Assembly: GCA_017471925.1 (NCBI GenBank)
Contig: JAFURM010000035.1
Coordinates: forward strand, 1 to 33,563
Length of the DNA stretch: 33,563 nucleotides
From: Bacteroides sp.
Lineage (GTDB): Bacteria > Bacteroidota > Bacteroidia > Bacteroidales > Bacteroidaceae
Direction of reading: 5' to 3'
In this document: in pieces, positions 31,918 through 33,563 of the stretch
Position numbering within the stretch: the first letter of the stretch is position 1
Layout of the letters: each line of letters starts with the position of its first letter
Translations under genes and position numbers: made by a program
Notes under the pieces: generated by a model
What the model saw: the letters and a program-made list of their open reading frames with translations, nothing else
Databases searched by the model: none
Told to the model about the DNA's origin: nothing

Positions 31918-33312
31918 ATGACCCAACAAGATACCATCTGCGCTACCGCCACCGCTCCCGGAGGAGCACTCGGAGTAATCCGGGTGTCAGGCCCCGATGC
32001 CATAGGGATTACCTCACGCATCTTCACTCCGGTCAACGGCCTTCCGCTCGAAAAGCGGAAAGCCTACACCCTTGCCTTCGGCACTATCCGCTCGGCCAAT
32101 GGCGAAATCATAGACGAAGTGCTGGTATCCCTGTTCAGGTCGTCCCATTCGTACACCGGAGAAGACTCCACGGAGATTTCCTGCCACGGCTCTTCCTACA
32201 TCCTGCAGCAAGTCTTGCAACGCCTCATTGAATGCGGATGCCGCACGGCACTGCCCGGAGAGTACACCCAACGGGCTTTCCTGAACGGCAAGATGGACCT
32301 GAGCCAGGCCGAAGCCGTGGCCGACCTCATTGCCTCCTCCTCGGCAGCCACCCACCGCATGGCCATGAACCAAATGCGTGGCGGTTTCAGCAAGGAGCTG
32401 GTGGTGCTGAAAGACAAGTTGCTTCACCTCACCTCCCTGATGGAACTGGAACTGGACTTCAGCGACCATGAGGAGCTGGAATTTGCCGACCGCACCGAAC
32501 TTTCACAGATAGCCACCGATATCGAACACGTCATCGCCCGCCTGGCCGACTCGTTCAGTGTGGGCAATGTCCTGAAGAATGGCATACCGGTGGCCATCAT
32601 CGGCGAAACCAATGCCGGCAAGTCCACCCTGCTCAACGCCTTGCTCAATGAAGAGAAGGCCATTGTGAGCGAAATACACGGCACCACACGCGACATCATC
32701 GAAGACACCATCTTCATCAATGGCACGCTCTTCCGCTTCATTGATACGGCCGGCATCCGTCAAACCGATGATGTAGTGGAGAGCATCGGCATTGAGCGCA
32801 CCTTCCTGAAGCTCGACCAAGCCGACATCGTGCTATGGATGATAGACGGTACCGCCAACGAAAACCTGGAAGAGTTGAAGGCCGAGATTCTTCCCCGTTG
32901 TGCAGGCAAGAGCCTGATTATCCTCTTCAACAAGAGCGACCTGCTCAATGCCGACCGTCGCACCTGTCTCCATGATGCTTTTGCCCACGTGGATGCCCCC
33001 AAGCTATTCCTTGCTGCCAAAGGGCGCATCGGATTAGACGAACTGCAAGCCCAACTGCTCCGCGCAACTGCCCTGCCCGAAGTTACTCAAAACGACCTTA
33101 TCGTCACCAACATCCGCCACTACGAAGCCCTCACGCGAGCCCTCAACTCCATCCACCGGGTGCAGGACGGTCTTGCCATGAACCTCTCCGGCGACTTCAT
33201 ATCCCAGGATTTGCGCGAATGTCTCTCCCACCTCTCCGAAATCATCGGCGGCTCCTTCGATGCCGATGCTGTATTGGATAATATTTTCAAACACTTTTGC
33301 GTGGGGAAATAA
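31918..33312 (+). CDS. mnmE: tRNA uridine-5-carboxymethylaminomethyl modification GTPase MnmE
   Basis: MnmE (TrmE), with MnmG, modifies U34 of several tRNAs. The 464-residue protein starts at ATG 31918 (MTQQDTICATATAPGGALGVIRVSG); the upstream TTG at 31906 adds only four residues and is less likely. Order: N-terminal tetrahydrofolate-binding domain (1 to ~115), a helical domain, and an inserted G domain with GETNAGKS (P-loop), IHGTTRDIIEDT (switch I), DTAGIRQTDD (G3) and NKSD (G4). The C-terminus FCVGK keeps the essential final Cys motif CxGK. It stands alone. Directly after it lie a terminator and the start of an integrase gene. Confidence 0.96.
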   Translation: MTQQDTICATATAPGGALGVIRVSGPDAIGITSRIFTPVNGLPLEKRKAYTLAFGTIRSANGEIIDEVLVSLFRSSHSYTGEDSTEISCHGSSYILQQVLQRLIECGCRTALPGEYTQRAFLNGKMDLSQAEAVADLIASSSAATHRMAMNQMRGGFSKELVVLKDKLLHLTSLMELELDFSDHEELEFADRTELSQIATDIEHVIARLADSFSVGNVLKNGIPVAIIGETNAGKSTLLNALLNEEKAIVSEIHGTTRDIIEDTIFINGTLFRFIDTAGIRQTDDVVESIGIERTFLKLDQADIVLWMIDGTANENLEELKAEILPRCAGKSLIILFNKSDLLNADRRTCLHDAFAHVDAPKLFLAAKGRIGLDELQAQLLRATALPEVTQNDLIVTNIRHYEALTRALNSIHRVQDGLAMNLSGDFISQDLRECLSHLSEIIGGSFDADAVLDNIFKHFCVGK

Positions 33313-33334
33313 TTATTTTGCATCGGAAAATAAT
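33312..33334. repeat. Short inverted repeat at the mnmE stop codon
   Basis: ATTATTTT (33312-33319) and AAAATAAT (33327-33334) are perfect inverse copies around a 7-base spacer GCATCGG. It overlaps the last base of mnmE and may be part of an integrase core site or a weak terminator. Confidence 0.45.
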
Positions 33335-33387
33335 CCCATAAATCAGTATAGTAACTCAAAGTAAACAGGGAGTAACTAAAAACAAAT

Positions 33388-33421
33388 AAGCGGCTAAATC
33401 ACAACGATTTACGTCGCTTTT
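33388..33421 (+). terminator. Rho-independent terminator downstream of mnmE
   Basis: A stem of AAGCG (33388-33392) with CGCTT (33415-33419) and TAAATC (33395-33400) with GATTTA (33406-33411), a small internal bulge and loop ACAAC, followed by TTTTGTTTTT. Good position about 75 bases after the mnmE stop. Confidence 0.7.
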
Positions 33422-33462
33422 GTTTTTGATGAAATTTGTTTTAAGTTACTGTGGAGTTGTTA

Positions 33463-33517
33463 TAATTTTGTTGTAATTTTGTTGCTCGAACTGAAACAAG
33501 CAACAAAAGCAACAAAA
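33463..33517. repeat. Array of TTTTGTTG octamers in front of the integrase gene
   Basis: TAATTTTGTTG occurs twice in tandem (33463-33473 and 33474-33484). GCAACAAAA follows in inverse orientation, also twice in tandem (33500-33508 and 33509-33517). So four copies of the octamer TTTTGTTG, two in each direction, lie within 55 bp. They end 3 bases before the integrase ATG. Candidate arm-type integrase or regulator binding sites. Confidence 0.7.
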
Positions 33518-33520
33518 ACA

Positions 33521-33563
33521 ATGGGAACATCAAAAGAACCTATCCGCCTACGTCAGCGGAAAA
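33521..33563 (+). CDS. Tyrosine site-specific integrase, first 14 codons (cut by the window end)
   Basis: ATG 33521 opens MGTSKEPIRLRQRK, in frame to the end of the window. SKEPIRLR is the usual beginning of Bacteroides tyrosine recombinases with a phage-integrase SAM-like domain (typically continuing with LYLDIY and a YExLKLYL motif). Only 14 codons are visible, so the catalytic residues cannot be checked. The place, directly after mnmE and with repeated octamers in front, fits an integrase at the edge of an integrated element. Confidence 0.6.
   Translation, partial: MGTSKEPIRLRQRK

Noticed and set aside
1-33563. CRISPR arrays, tRNA or rRNA genes, complete insertion sequences
   Set aside because: I looked for spaced repeats, clover-leaf sequences and transposase motifs and saw none.

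Overview
The window looks like a chromosomal segment of a gut-type Bacteroidota, most likely Bacteroides or a close relative. Several genes are preceded by the Bacteroides -7 promoter element TAnnTTTG, in one case with TTTG exactly 20 bp upstream. Protein families typical of the group are present: a TamL-type lipoprotein outer-membrane assembly factor, an IleS with GIHH in place of HIGH, a DksA-like protein with an eroded zinc finger, and PD40/TPR, NfeD and FloA proteins. Most of the window is housekeeping, with AT-rich accessory patches at about 1-960, 19390-21540 and the extreme right end.

Left part (1-8310). An AT-rich MntA/HepT-type toxin-antitoxin pair opens the window; its HEPN partner is broken by a one-base slip in a T tract. 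Next comes an SF2 helicase that converges on tamL. tamL diverges from a SPOUT RNA methyltransferase, and the two share an overlapping promoter region. The minus-strand cluster ileS, dksA-like, lspA, a lipoprotein and a small hypothetical is packed like an operon. The lipoprotein start overlaps the lspA stop (ATGA), so the lipoprotein signal peptidase and a probable substrate are translationally coupled.

Middle (8342-19325). After ileS there is a small membrane protein that looks like a potassium channel with a degenerate selectivity filter. It overlaps carB tail to tail. glmS, carA and carB lie in one direction on the minus strand. GlmS and the CarA/CarB pair both use glutamine amide nitrogen, for amino-sugar and for carbamoyl phosphate synthesis (pyrimidines and arginine).

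A 1.2 kb region without a confident gene (19326-20546) holds three ATTTCAG-ATTTCAG repeat copies in alternating orientation, a long AT palindrome, a good orphan promoter, and a protein-like remnant on the minus strand. It is followed by an AT-rich gene for a membrane-anchored thioredoxin-fold protein and a strong hairpin.

Right part (21559-33563). purT is followed by a divergent polyamine operon: a small basic protein, agmatine deiminase and N-carbamoylputrescine amidase. This is the two-step route from agmatine to putrescine. Then come a minus-strand pair (TtcA-like tRNA thiolase, DMT/DUF486 membrane protein) and a plus-strand operon (TPR/PD40 exported protein, NfeD, FloA, nucleoside phosphorylase). 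After these are a hybrid sensor kinase on the minus strand and mnmE. The window ends in the first 14 codons of what looks like a Bacteroides tyrosine integrase, placed just after mnmE. This suggests a genomic island inserted at the mnmE 3' end, with an array of TTTTGTTG octamers in front of the integrase. I did not find a clear new defence or biosynthetic system. The most promising places are the mnmE/integrase junction, the repeat-rich 19.4-20.4 kb region with its thioredoxin-like neighbour, and the palindromic in-frame inserts in carB and the helicase.
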